Source: Mumia sp. ZJ1417
GTDB taxonomy: Bacteria; Actinomycetota; Actinomycetes; Propionibacteriales; Nocardioidaceae
Reading direction: 5' to 3'
NCBI RefSeq assembly: GCF_014127285.1
Contig: NZ_CP059901.1
Coordinates: forward strand, 496,001 to 560,000
Length of the DNA: 64,000 bases
Within the stretch, counting starts at the first letter, position 1, and each line of letters starts with the position of its first letter. Under the pieces are notes generated by a model. That model was not told the origin of the DNA, made no database searches, and saw nothing but the letters and a program-made list of their open reading frames with translations. A program made the position numbers and the translations under genes. This document shows positions 1 to 7,903 of this stretch, in pieces.

Positions 1-281
1 ACGATCGCCGAGACGAGCAGCAGCAAGGCGGACAACCGGTCGGCGACCAGCACGATGCCCATGCGGGCGGGCCAGCCCCCGACGTACACGACCTGCGGGC
101 CGTCCCGGTCGGCTGCCCACAGCAGGACGCCCGCGACCGCGACGATGATCGAGAGGGTCGTGAAGCTGATGACGCGCTGGGCGCGGGCGTTCTGGCCGAG
201 CGCGAGGCACACCCCGGCGCCGAGCAGCGCCAGCACGACCGGCAGCGGGATCAGGAAGGACATCGCGGAGTCGGCGGTCAT
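1..281 (-). CDS. mrpD: Na+/H+ antiporter subunit D (MrpD/MnhD), partial
   Basis: N-terminal 93 residues of an antiporter-like membrane subunit; the rest lies beyond the left edge. The visible part starts MTADSAMSFLIPLP and holds three hydrophobic segments with the DRLSALLLLVSAI stretch typical of the start of MrpD/NuoN-type proteins, which carry protons in the Mrp multisubunit Na+/H+ antiporter of the cell membrane. Its ATG overlaps the stop of mrpC by the ATGA at 278-281, so it is the third gene of a translationally coupled mrpAB-C-D operon that continues leftward, presumably into mrpE, F and G. Order in the operon makes MrpD more likely than another Complex I-like subunit. Confidence 0.85.
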   Translation of the reverse strand, partial: MTADSAMSFLIPLPVVLALLGAGVCLALGQNARAQRVISFTTLSIIVAVAGVLLWAADRDGPQVVYVGGWPARMGIVLVADRLSALLLLVSAI

Positions 282-718
282 CGCTCGACCTCCTCGGTGT
301 CGGCGCCTTCCTCGTCCGGAGCTCCGCCACCTTCCTCGTACGATTGTGACGCCTCGTCGAGCTCGGCCAGCCGCATGATGAGGCGGTCCTCCATGTCGTC
401 CTGGACTTCGTCGTGCCCCTGCAGCTGCCACGACCTGTACGCCATGGCGAGCAGGAACGACGCGACGCCGAGGGTGATGACGATCGCGGTGAGCACCATC
501 GCCTGCGGGAGCGGGTCGCTCATCGGGGACGGGTCGGACTCGTCGACGATCGGGGCACGGCCGGGTGCGCCGGAGGCCACGATGAAGATGAGGTTGACGG
601 CGTTGCCGATCAACAGGGTGCCGACGACGATGCGGGTCAGGCTTCGCTCGAGCAGCAGTGTCACGCCGCAGGCGAAGGTCACACCGATGACAATGACGAG
701 AACCAGGTTGACGGTCAT
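278..718 (-). CDS. mrpC: Na+/H+ antiporter subunit C (MrpC/MnhC, NuoK-like)
   Basis: 146-residue membrane protein with three predicted helices (about residues 3-22, 27-48 and 72-95), homologous to NuoK of Complex I. The core VVGTLLIGNAVNLIFIVASG and the LPQAMVLTAIVITLGV segment are hallmarks of MrpC. The last 45 residues are an acidic cytoplasmic tail (EVQDDMEDR, DEEGADTEE), longer than the usual 110-120-residue MrpC. Its start overlaps the mrpAB stop by ATGA (715-718) and its stop overlaps mrpD. Role: part of the Mrp complex for Na+ and pH homeostasis driven by proton entry. Confidence 0.93.
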   Translation of the reverse strand: MTVNLVLVIVIGVTFACGVTLLLERSLTRIVVGTLLIGNAVNLIFIVASGAPGRAPIVDESDPSPMSDPLPQAMVLTAIVITLGVASFLLAMAYRSWQLQGHDEVQDDMEDRLIMRLAELDEASQSYEEGGGAPDEEGADTEEVER

Positions 719-3618
719 CGGACGCCTCCCGTCAGCGGCTCGATCTCAGGGTCGGTGTAGGAGCCCGGTAGCTCGGGATCGGCGTCCCCGGTCTCGATGT
801 CGGCGTCGATCCCGCCGCCGAGGCTGCGCAGGACGTCGAGCATGAGACCCACGACCACGAGATAGACGCCGAGGTCGAAGAAGAGCGACGTGACCAGCTT
901 GATGTCGCCGATCGCGAACAGGTGGAACTTGACGATCGCGCTCTGGAAGACCTGGCCGCCGAACGCCAGCGGCGCGAGCGCGGACACGGTCGCGACCGAG
1001 AGGCCGAGTCCGAGGACCCGTCCGGCGTCGACCGGCGCCGCTTCGTCGAGCTCGTACCGTCCGCCGGCGAGGTAGCGGACCATCAGTGCGAGGCCGGCCA
1101 TCAGACCGCCGGCGAAGCCGCCGCCCGGACCGTTGTGGCCGGAGAAGATCAGCCACACGGAGAACAGGATGACCGTGTGGAAGATCAGCCGCGTGACGAT
1201 CTCGAAGACGATCGAACGTCGCTCCGGGGCGAGCGTACGGCCCGCGCGCAGCCAGCGACCGGTCGAGTGCCCCTCGGGCAGCGGGGCGGCAGGGCTCTGC
1301 GCCCCACCGCGACCGGTGATGAGGAAGATCAGCGAGGCGACACCGGTGGCGGCCACCACGAGGACCGACAGCTCGCCCATCGTGTCCCAGGCGCGGATGT
1401 CCACGAGGGTCACGTTCACGATGTTGTGGCCTCCGCCGTACTCGACGGCGCTCTCGGCGAACGCGACCGAGATCGGGTCACCGATCCGGACGCCGGCGGT
1501 GGCGAGTGCGATCGCGGAGGCGAAGGCCCCGGAGAGGGCGCCGATTCCCACCCGGATCCAGCGGGCGCGGGTGAGTGGACGGTCGGAGAAGTACGGGGCC
1601 ATGCGGCGCAGCACCAGCACGAACACGACCAGCGTCACCGTCTCCACGAGCACCTGGGTCAGCGCGAGATCGGGTGCGCCGTGAAGGAGGAAGAGCATCG
1701 CCGTGCAGTAGCCGGCCACCCCCGCGAGCAGGACGGCCTTGAGCCGGCGACGCGACCGGACGGTGAGCACGGCCGCGACACCCAGCAGGATCGCGACGAC
1801 CGCCTGCGCCGCGGAGTCGAACCACACGACGTCCTCGGTCCACGTGCGGTTGAGTGCGAGCGCAGTGCCGGGGATCAGCAGGACGACTACGAGGATCGAG
1901 CCGAGGTAGAAGGGCAGCGAGCCGCGCTGCGTACGACCGGTGACCTCGACGGCGAGCCGGTCGGTGTTGCGCATGATGCCCTCGTACGCCCGCTCGGCCG
2001 ACGGCATCCAGGGCGCGGCGGGGACGAGCGCACGGCGCTGCTGCCAGGTGAAGAGCGCGATGCCGCCGAGGACCGCGATTACGGACAGGCCGAGGGCAGG
2101 GGAGAACCCGTGCCAGAGGGCGAGCTCCGCGTGGTGGTCGCCCTCGGGGAACTGGTGGTCGTACCCCGCCCACAGCTTGGTCAGACCGCTGCCGAAGAAC
2201 GCGAGCACGAGCGAAGCCGAGGCGAGGAGCGCGGTCGGCGTCGCGAACCCGGCAGGCACAGGGACCAGGTTGGCGGGCTGGTCGACGCCCGGCTTGTCGC
2301 CGAAGACACCCCACACGAAGCGCAACGTGTACGCCATGGTGAGCAGCGAGCCGAAGACCAGCCCCGCGAGCACGAGAGAGCCGGCGACCGGTCCGATCCC
2401 GGTGCCGTCGCCGGTCGAGACCACGTCAACGAATGCGCCGTACACCGACTCCTTGGCGACGAACCCGAGCATCGGCGGGATGCCGGCCATCGAGGCCGCC
2501 GCGAGCACGGTGAAGCCGAAGAGCCAGGGCATCGCGGGGCGCAGCCGCGACAGCTTGCGCAGGTCGCGGGTGTGAGCCGAGTGGTCGACGATGCCAACGA
2601 CCATGAAGAGCGCCGCTTTGAACAGGGCGTGGGCGACGACCATCGCGACGCCGGCGAGCGCGGCTGCACGGGTGCCGAGCCCGACCACGGCGACGAGGAA
2701 GCCGAGCTGGCTCACCGTCCCGTACGCGAGGAGCAGCTTGACGTCGTGCTGCCCGAGCGCGCGCAGGCCACCGACGATCATCGTCAGCACGCCGAGCACG
2801 AGCAGCGTCGGCCGCCACAGGGCGGCGTCGGCGAACGCGGGGGCCATCACGGCGACGAGGAAGACGCCGGCCTTCACCATCGCGGCCGCGTGCAGGTAGG
2901 CGCTCACCGGCGTCGGAGCGGCCATCGCGCCGGGGAGCCAGAAGTGGAACGGCACCAGCGCCGACTTGCTGAGCGCGCCGATCAGCACGAGGGCGATCGC
3001 GGTGGCGGTCGCGGCGCCGGTCGGGGAGAGCGCCATGATCGCGTCGATGCGGTACGACCCTGCGTCCTGCCCGAGCATGATGAGGCCGACCAGCATCGCG
3101 AGGCCGCCGAAGGTCGTCACGATCAGCGCCGTCATCGCCGCGCGACGGTTGGCGACACGCTCGGGGTTGTGGCCGACGAGGATGTAGGAGAAGACGGTAG
3201 TGAGCTCCCAGAACACGTACAGGAGCAGCACGTCCCGAGACAGCACGAGGCCGAGCATGGAGCCGGCGAACGCCGTGAATGCGCCGGAGAAGCGCCAGAG
3301 CGCGGGATCGTACGAGCGGAAGTACCAGGTGCAGTAGAAGAGGACCAGCGCGCCGACGCCCGTGACGAGCAGGGCCAGGGTCCAGCTCAGCGTGTCGAGC
3401 CGAAGCCCGATCTCGAGGCCGATCGTGGGCACCCACTCGTACGTCTCGGTGAGCGTGCCCGCGTCGGGGCCGGTGACCTCAGGCCCCTGCAGAAGGAGCC
3501 AGACGAAACTTGCGCCGGGGACCAGAGCGAGGAGGAGGAAGGCGTGCCGGTCGAACGTACGGACGAGCGCAGGAGCGGCTGCTGCGGCGACCAGGTGGGC
3601 GAGCAGGAGGAAGAGCAT
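715..3618 (-). CDS. mrpA: Na+/H+ antiporter MrpA-MrpB fusion
   Basis: 967 residues. Residues 1 to about 700 are MrpA: NuoL-like proton channel with many helices, including the ELTTVFSYILVGHNP and HFWLPGAMAAPTPVSAYLHAA stretches with conserved Glu, Lys and His of the proton path, followed by the MrpA-specific C-terminal membrane domain. From about residue 800 (RRSIVFEIVTRLIFH... HNGPGGGFAGGL) the chain is an MnhB domain, so A and B subunits are fused; separate MrpA is about 770-800 residues. Ends in an acidic tail. ATGA overlap with mrpC; 10 bases downstream of the glsB-like gene, so probably one transcript. Large leftward operon for Na+ export and pH homeostasis. Confidence 0.95.
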   Translation of the reverse strand: MLFLLLAHLVAAAAAPALVRTFDRHAFLLLALVPGASFVWLLLQGPEVTGPDAGTLTETYEWVPTIGLEIGLRLDTLSWTLALLVTGVGALVLFYCTWYFRSYDPALWRFSGAFTAFAGSMLGLVLSRDVLLLYVFWELTTVFSYILVGHNPERVANRRAAMTALIVTTFGGLAMLVGLIMLGQDAGSYRIDAIMALSPTGAATATAIALVLIGALSKSALVPFHFWLPGAMAAPTPVSAYLHAAAMVKAGVFLVAVMAPAFADAALWRPTLLVLGVLTMIVGGLRALGQHDVKLLLAYGTVSQLGFLVAVVGLGTRAAALAGVAMVVAHALFKAALFMVVGIVDHSAHTRDLRKLSRLRPAMPWLFGFTVLAAASMAGIPPMLGFVAKESVYGAFVDVVSTGDGTGIGPVAGSLVLAGLVFGSLLTMAYTLRFVWGVFGDKPGVDQPANLVPVPAGFATPTALLASASLVLAFFGSGLTKLWAGYDHQFPEGDHHAELALWHGFSPALGLSVIAVLGGIALFTWQQRRALVPAAPWMPSAERAYEGIMRNTDRLAVEVTGRTQRGSLPFYLGSILVVVLLIPGTALALNRTWTEDVVWFDSAAQAVVAILLGVAAVLTVRSRRRLKAVLLAGVAGYCTAMLFLLHGAPDLALTQVLVETVTLVVFVLVLRRMAPYFSDRPLTRARWIRVGIGALSGAFASAIALATAGVRIGDPISVAFAESAVEYGGGHNIVNVTLVDIRAWDTMGELSVLVVAATGVASLIFLITGRGGAQSPAAPLPEGHSTGRWLRAGRTLAPERRSIVFEIVTRLIFHTVILFSVWLIFSGHNGPGGGFAGGLMAGLALMVRYLAGGRYELDEAAPVDAGRVLGLGLSVATVSALAPLAFGGQVFQSAIVKFHLFAIGDIKLVTSLFFDLGVYLVVVGLMLDVLRSLGGGIDADIETGDADPELPGSYTDPEIEPLTGGVR

Positions 3619-3628
3619 CAGGTCGAGA

Positions 3629-3907
3629 TCAGCTCGCCGAGCTCTTCTTCACGACACGGTTGTAGACCATCAGGGTGAGGACGGCGCCGATGATCGAGCC
3701 GATCCACCCCGCCGGGCCGAAGCCCTTGTCACGATCCCAGAAGGGGAGGAGGCCGAGGATCACGCCGAAGACCACCGAGCCGACGACGCCGAGAACGAGT
3801 GTCTGCACGAGGGACATCGCGTCTTTGCCGGGGACGATCGCGCGGGCGATGAACCCCGCGACCAGGCCGATCACCAGGAACCCGATGATGCTGAGGATGA
3901 ATCCCAT
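3629..3907 (-). CDS. GlsB/YeaQ/YmgE family stress membrane protein
   Basis: 92 residues with three hydrophobic helices separated by Gly-rich turns (GFIARAIVPGKDAMSLVQT, GVVGSVVFG, GWIGSIIGAVLTL), the pattern of the transglycosylase-associated/GlsB family. These small inner-membrane proteins rise under general or envelope stress; the molecular function is not known. The start ATG has a strong ribosome site (AAGGAGG) eight bases upstream, and a -10-like TAGAAT lies on this strand at 3935-3940. Its stop is 10 bases before mrpAB, so it may be the promoter-proximal gene of the antiporter operon. Confidence 0.85.
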   Translation of the reverse strand: MGFILSIIGFLVIGLVAGFIARAIVPGKDAMSLVQTLVLGVVGSVVFGVILGLLPFWDRDKGFGPAGWIGSIIGAVLTLMVYNRVVKKSSAS

Positions 3908-4022
3908 CCGACCCGCCTCCTTCGCCTCAGGGGCATTCTAAAGGTTGGGGGTGGGTGCCGGCCCGCCCGCCTCCGAGCGGCACCGCCTGTCGTGACACTT
4001 TTCACCCGGTCCGGTCCCAGGC

Positions 4023-4040
4023 TCACAGGCCGCTCACAGG
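4023..4040 (+). promoter_or_regulatory. Candidate PhoP box: TCACAGG-N4-TCACAGG
   Basis: Two identical 7-bp direct repeats TCACAGG separated by CCGC, an 11-bp period. The mycobacterial PhoP box is two TCACAGC-type heptamers with a 4-bp spacer, so this site fits both in sequence and spacing. It ends 36 bases before the response regulator that most resembles PhoP, suggesting autoregulation (inference). Confidence 0.65.
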
Positions 4041-4076
4041 ATCTCCTCAGGCGGGTTCAAGCAGGATCGGCGATGG

Positions 4077-4784
4077 TTGAACCTGATGACCTCACCGCGT
4101 ACTTCCGACCGGCTGCTCGTCGTCGACGACGACGCGAGCATCCTCGACCTGCTTGCCTCCAGCCTGCGCTTCGCCGGGTTCGAGGTGGTGACGGCCACCG
4201 ACGGGCGTACGGCCCTCGAGATGGCGACCACGGACCCGACCCTCGACCTGATCGTGCTGGACGTGATGATGCCCGGGCTCGACGGCTTCGAGGTGGTGAC
4301 GCGGCTGCGCCGCGAGCACCGCGACATCCCCGTCATCTTCCTCACCGCCCGGGATGCCCCGGCGGACCGCGTCAACGGGCTCACCGCCGGCGGCGACGAC
4401 TACCTGGTGAAGCCGTTCAGCCTCGACGAGCTCGTCGCACGCGTCCACGCCGTGCTGCGGCGAACACGCCGCACCCGCGAGGAGACCGTGCTGCGGTTCG
4501 CCGACCTGGAGATGGACACCGACAGCCACGAGGTCCGCAAGGACGGCGAGGTCGTCGACCTCTCGCCGACGGAGTTCAAGCTGCTGCGCTACTTCCTGCT
4601 CAACAGCGGCCGCGTCCTGAGCAAGCAGCAGATCCTCGACCACGTCTGGAACTACGACTTCGGCGGGGACGGCAACGTCGTCGAGACCTACGTCTCGTAC
4701 CTGCGCCGCAAGATCGACACCACCGAGCCGCGGCTGCTGCACACCGTGCGCGGCGTCGGGTACGTGCTGCGTCGGCCCCGATGA
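4077..4784 (+). CDS. phoP: OmpR-family response regulator, PhoP-like
   Basis: 235 residues. Receiver domain about residues 12-125 with acidic pocket VVDDD, phospho-acceptor Asp62 in LDVMMPG, switch Thr in FLTARD and Lys in VKPFS. DNA-binding winged helix about residues 140-233 with DLSPTEFKLLRYF, DHVWNYDFGGDGNVVETYVSYLRRKID and HTVRGVGYVL, which match mycobacterial PhoP closely. The TTG at 4077 is taken because AGGA at 4063 is well spaced from it; ATG at 4086 (three codons later) is the alternative. Stop overlaps the kinase start by ATGA. PhoP controls envelope lipids and stress genes in mycobacteria; the regulon here is unknown. Confidence 0.88.
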   Translation: MNLMTSPRTSDRLLVVDDDASILDLLASSLRFAGFEVVTATDGRTALEMATTDPTLDLIVLDVMMPGLDGFEVVTRLRREHRDIPVIFLTARDAPADRVNGLTAGGDDYLVKPFSLDELVARVHAVLRRTRRTREETVLRFADLEMDTDSHEVRKDGEVVDLSPTEFKLLRYFLLNSGRVLSKQQILDHVWNYDFGGDGNVVETYVSYLRRKIDTTEPRLLHTVRGVGYVLRRPR

Positions 4785-6241
4785 AGCGTCGCTCCGCCCT
4801 GGTCACAAGGTGGCGCGCCGTCCCGCTGCGCGTCCAGCTGGCTGCGCTCGCCGTCGCGATGGTGACGCTCGCGCTGGTGTTGAGCGCCGTCGCCACCCAT
4901 GTCGTCCTGGAGCGTTCGCTCGTCGACCGCGCGGACACCGAGCTCGTGACGCAAGGGCGCGGCTTCGCCGATCGTCCGCCGCCGCGGCGGATCATCGAGG
5001 ACGGTGCGGCGCTGCCGTCGCGCTTCTTCGTCCAGCGCTTCGCGTCCGACGGGACCTCGTTCGACCCCCAGGTGGACCCGCGCCTCGAGAGGGATGACTA
5101 CCCCGACCTTCCGGACCCGGCGACCGACGACATCACGTACAACGAGCCCTTCACGATCTCCGCAGCGGACGGCAGCCCGCCGTGGCGCGTGGTCTTCTTC
5201 GAGGGCTCGGACGGGGGTACGGTCGCCGTCGCGGTCGACCTCACGGACGTGACCGAGACACTCGAGCGGCTGCGCTGGATCGAGCTGGCGATCGCCGTCA
5301 CCGTCCTCGTCGCGGTGGCCGCGATCAGCTCGTGGCTCGTCGCGCGCAGCCTGCGCCCCCTCATACGGGTGGAGCGGACCGCGGAGGCGATCGCCGGGGG
5401 CGACCTCGGCGCGCGGGTTCCGATGGATGCCGACCCGAGGACCGAGGTGGGTGCGCTCGCGTCGTCGCTCAACACGATGCTCGGCCACATCGAGAAGGCG
5501 GTCGACGACCGCGAGCGCGAGGCCGTACGGGCAGGTGAGGAGGCGCGCAGGGCGGAGGAGTCCGAGCGCCGGATGCGTCGCTTCGTCGCCGATGCGAGCC
5601 ACGAGCTGCGGACGCCGCTGACGTCGATCCGGGGGTTCGCCGAGCTGTACGCCCAGGGGGCGGCGACCGACGAGGCGACCACGGACCGGTTCATGGCGCG
5701 CATCCGTCAGGAGGCCGATCGCATGGGCATCCTCGTAGAGGACCTGCTGCTGCTCGCCCGCCTCGACCAGGAGCGCCCGCTCCGCCGTGACCCTGTCGAC
5801 CTGCGGACCCTGGTGCGTGACGCGGTCGTCGATGCGCGCGCCACGCAGCCGGATCGGCCTGTCGCCGAGCCCGCCGCCGGCCCGCCGGTCATCGTCGAGG
5901 GCGACGAGGCGCGCCTGCGGCAGGTGATCGCGAACCTCGTCGGCAACGCGCTGGTGCACACGCCGCCCGAGGCGGAGCTGCGCGTCGATGTTCGTGCGGA
6001 AGGAGACGAGGGCGTCCTGATCGTCTCCGATGACGGGCCCGGGCTCGACGAGGAGTCGGCCGCGCACGCGTTCGAGCGCTTCTACCGCGCGGACGAGGCC
6101 CGTAGTCGGCAGGACGGAGGCTCGGGGCTGGGCCTCGCGATCGTCTCGGCCCTGGTGGCGGGCCACGGCGGTCGGGTCTCTCTCGACACCGCCCCTGGGG
6201 AGGGCGCGACGTTCACCGTACGGATCCCGCTGGCACGGTGA
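4781..6241 (+). CDS. phoR: Sensor histidine kinase, PhoR-like
   Basis: 486 residues from the ATG that overlaps the regulator stop. Helix at about 17-40, extracytoplasmic sensor of about 125 residues, second helix about 165-187, HAMP domain (SLRPLIRVERTAEAIAGGDLG), HisKA with phospho-acceptor His274 in DASHELRTPL, then HATPase with N box NLVGNALVHTP, G1 DDGPG, F box ERFYR and G2 GSGLGLAIV. All catalytic motifs are intact. It is the cognate kinase of the PhoP-like regulator in a two-gene operon. Signal not evident from sequence. The open frame extends far upstream but only the part from 4781 carries kinase homology. Confidence 0.93.
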   Translation: MKRRSALVTRWRAVPLRVQLAALAVAMVTLALVLSAVATHVVLERSLVDRADTELVTQGRGFADRPPPRRIIEDGAALPSRFFVQRFASDGTSFDPQVDPRLERDDYPDLPDPATDDITYNEPFTISAADGSPPWRVVFFEGSDGGTVAVAVDLTDVTETLERLRWIELAIAVTVLVAVAAISSWLVARSLRPLIRVERTAEAIAGGDLGARVPMDADPRTEVGALASSLNTMLGHIEKAVDDREREAVRAGEEARRAEESERRMRRFVADASHELRTPLTSIRGFAELYAQGAATDEATTDRFMARIRQEADRMGILVEDLLLLARLDQERPLRRDPVDLRTLVRDAVVDARATQPDRPVAEPAAGPPVIVEGDEARLRQVIANLVGNALVHTPPEAELRVDVRAEGDEGVLIVSDDGPGLDEESAAHAFERFYRADEARSRQDGGSGLGLAIVSALVAGHGGRVSLDTAPGEGATFTVRIPLAR

Positions 6242-6255
6242 GCGCTGGCTTCCCC

Positions 6256-6480
6256 TCAGTCGATGAGCGCCATGGCCTCGACCTCCACGAGCACGTCCGG
6301 CTCGAACAGGGACTCGACGCCGATCAGCGAAGGCGCAACGGCGTCATCGAACGCAGGATCGTCAGCACGCGGCAGGTAGCCGTCGAGTACGCGATCACCG
6401 CTCGGCACGACGCTGCGCCCCCTGTCGACGTGCTGCTCGCCTGGGCCGCCGAGCACATGCCCGCCATCGAACGTGCGCGC
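6256..6480 (-). pseudogene. RidA/YjgF-like C-terminal relic
   Basis: The leftward frame ends ...APSLIGVESLFEPDVLVEVEAMALID before its stop at 6256, recalling the last strand-helix-strand of RidA/YjgF proteins (small trimeric enamine deaminases) in which an R-x-V-L-P-x-VEIEA pattern is typical. Upstream the similarity fades, and within about 60 more codons the frame runs into two copies of the VEPVET-coding repeat and then into the promoter region of the rightward glycosyltransferase. A full RidA needs about 125 residues. I read this as a decayed gene; a short, diverged functional protein is the less likely alternative. It is convergent with the PhoR-like gene 14 bases away. Confidence 0.35.
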
Positions 6481-6531
6481 GACGCCTTCGACGGCGCGGG
6501 GCAGGTCTCGATACGCCCCTCGCCAAGCGGG

Positions 6532-6612
6532 GGTCTCGACAGGCTCGACCGGCGGGTGGGTCTCGACAGGCTCGACGGGCGGGTGGCTCACAGGGATCTC
6601 CCAGGCTCGACC
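6532..6612 (+). repeat. VEPVET-type dispersed repeat, two full copies plus one degenerate
   Basis: GGTCTCGACAGGCTCGACC at 6532-6550, a copy with the last base changed at 6559-6577 (27-bp period), and a degenerate copy at 6594-6612. The same 19-mer, in either orientation, occurs at 13820, 13868, 38599 and 57090. Read leftward it encodes VEPVET. It lies in the 408-base interval between the kinase and the GT2 gene. Confidence 0.85.
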
Positions 6613-6628
6613 AAGGGGATCGTGAACT

Positions 6629-6646
6629 TTCGACGGCAACGTCGAA
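6629..6646 (+). promoter_or_regulatory. Hairpin with GCAA loop just before the GT2 start
   Basis: TTCGACG-GCAA-CGTCGAA, a perfect 7-bp stem closed by a GNRA tetraloop, ending three bases before the ATG at 6650. No ribosome site is visible outside it. It could block initiation in an RNA leader or act as a dyad for a DNA-binding protein; I cannot tell which. Confidence 0.45.
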
Positions 6647-6649
6647 GAC

Positions 6650-7903
6650 ATGAACGAGACATCTCCCGTGATCGACGTGGTCGTCCCGGTGCTGAACGAG
6701 GCGCACATCCTTGAACGCAGCGTCCAGCGACTGCGCACGTACCTCGACCTCGAGGTCCCGTTCGCGTGCCGCGTCGTGATCGCCGACAACGGCAGCACTG
6801 ATGGTACGGCGGAGGTCGCGGAGCGGCTCGCGGCGACGCTGAGCGACGTGAGGCTGGTCCGCGTCCCCGAACGGGGTCGCGGACGGGCGCTCTCGACCGT
6901 CTGGTCGCGCAGCGAGGCCACCGTCGTCGCCTACATGGACGTCGACCTCTCGACCGATCTCGGCGCCCTCATGCCCCTGGTCGCCCCGCTGCTGTCCGGT
7001 CACTCGGACGTGGCGATCGGCACGCGGCTGCGGCGTGACTCCCGGGTCGTACGAGGCGTCAAGCGCGAGATCCTCTCCCGGGGCTACAACGCCCTCCTCC
7101 GTGTCGTCCTCGGCGCGCGGTTCAGCGACGCGCAGTGCGGCTTCAAGGCGGTGCGCACCGACGTGGCGAAGGCCCTGCTGCCGTACGTCGAGGACACCGG
7201 CTGGTTCTTCGACACCGAGCTGCTGGTCCTCGCCGAGCGCGCGGGCCTGCGGATCGCCGAGGTTCCTGTCGACTGGGTCGACGATCCGGACAGCCGGGTC
7301 GCGATCGCGTCGACCGTCCGCGACGACCTGTGGGGGATCGCGCACATGGCCCGCGGTCTGACGACGGGTCGCCTCGATCTCGAGCCCGTACGGCACCGCT
7401 TCGGGCGGCCTCCTGTCCGCACACCGGTCGGCATCCGGATGATCCGCTTCGGCTTGGTCGGCGTCGTCAGCACGATCGCGTACGCCCTGCTGTTCCTCCT
7501 CGCGCGTCAGATCGCCCCCGCCCAGGTCGCGAACCTCTTCGCGCTGGTGACGACGGCGATCGGCAACACCGCCATGAACCGGCGCTTCACCTACCAGGTG
7601 ACCGGGACGAAGCGGCTTGCTCGCCATCACGTCCAGGGCCTGGTCGCGTTCGCCTGCGGATGGGCGCTGACGGCGTCGGCGCTCGCGCTGACCGCGGGCC
7701 TCGGCCACACCCCACTGATGGAGGTCGGCGTCCTCACGGTGGCCAACGTGCTCGCGACGATCGTGCGGTTCGTGCTGCTCGATCGCTGGGTGTTTCGCAC
7801 CGCGACCGAGGTGCCCCGTACCCGCGACCTCGACGTGCGGCTGTCCGCCCGCCAGGTCGCTCCGACCCCTTCCGCCACGGCGGACGAGAGGAGTGCCGCA
7901 TGA
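6650..7903 (+). CDS. GT2 glycosyltransferase fused to GtrA-like membrane domain
   Basis: 417 residues. N-terminal GT2 domain of the polyprenyl-phosphate sugar synthase type (about 5-235): VDVVVPVLNEAH nucleotide fold, ADNGSTDGT, and the metal-binding YMDVDLSTD near residues 95-101, plus SRGYNALLRVVLGARFSDAQCGFKA typical of dolichyl/undecaprenyl-phosphate mannosyl- or glucosyltransferases. From about 262 a GtrA domain of four helices (IRMIRFGLVGVVSTIAYALL... GNTAMNRRFTYQ) that flips or anchors lipid-linked sugars. Stop overlaps the GT39-type gene by ATGA. Together they look like a make-and-use pair: this enzyme charges a polyprenyl carrier and the next one spends it. Confidence 0.9.
   Translation: MNETSPVIDVVVPVLNEAHILERSVQRLRTYLDLEVPFACRVVIADNGSTDGTAEVAERLAATLSDVRLVRVPERGRGRALSTVWSRSEATVVAYMDVDLSTDLGALMPLVAPLLSGHSDVAIGTRLRRDSRVVRGVKREILSRGYNALLRVVLGARFSDAQCGFKAVRTDVAKALLPYVEDTGWFFDTELLVLAERAGLRIAEVPVDWVDDPDSRVAIASTVRDDLWGIAHMARGLTTGRLDLEPVRHRFGRPPVRTPVGIRMIRFGLVGVVSTIAYALLFLLARQIAPAQVANLFALVTTAIGNTAMNRRFTYQVTGTKRLARHHVQGLVAFACGWALTASALALTAGLGHTPLMEVGVLTVANVLATIVRFVLLDRWVFRTATEVPRTRDLDVRLSARQVAPTPSATADERSAA

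Noticed and set aside
922-3678. 918-residue rightward frame
   Set aside because: Antisense to the clearly homologous mrpAB gene; Asp/Glu/Arg/Gly-rich composition of a GC-rich shadow frame, no recognisable domain.
6650-7903. ECF sigma promoter made of TGAACTTT and CGTC before the GT2 gene
   Set aside because: Spacing of about nine bases is too short for a sigma factor; the bases belong to a hairpin.
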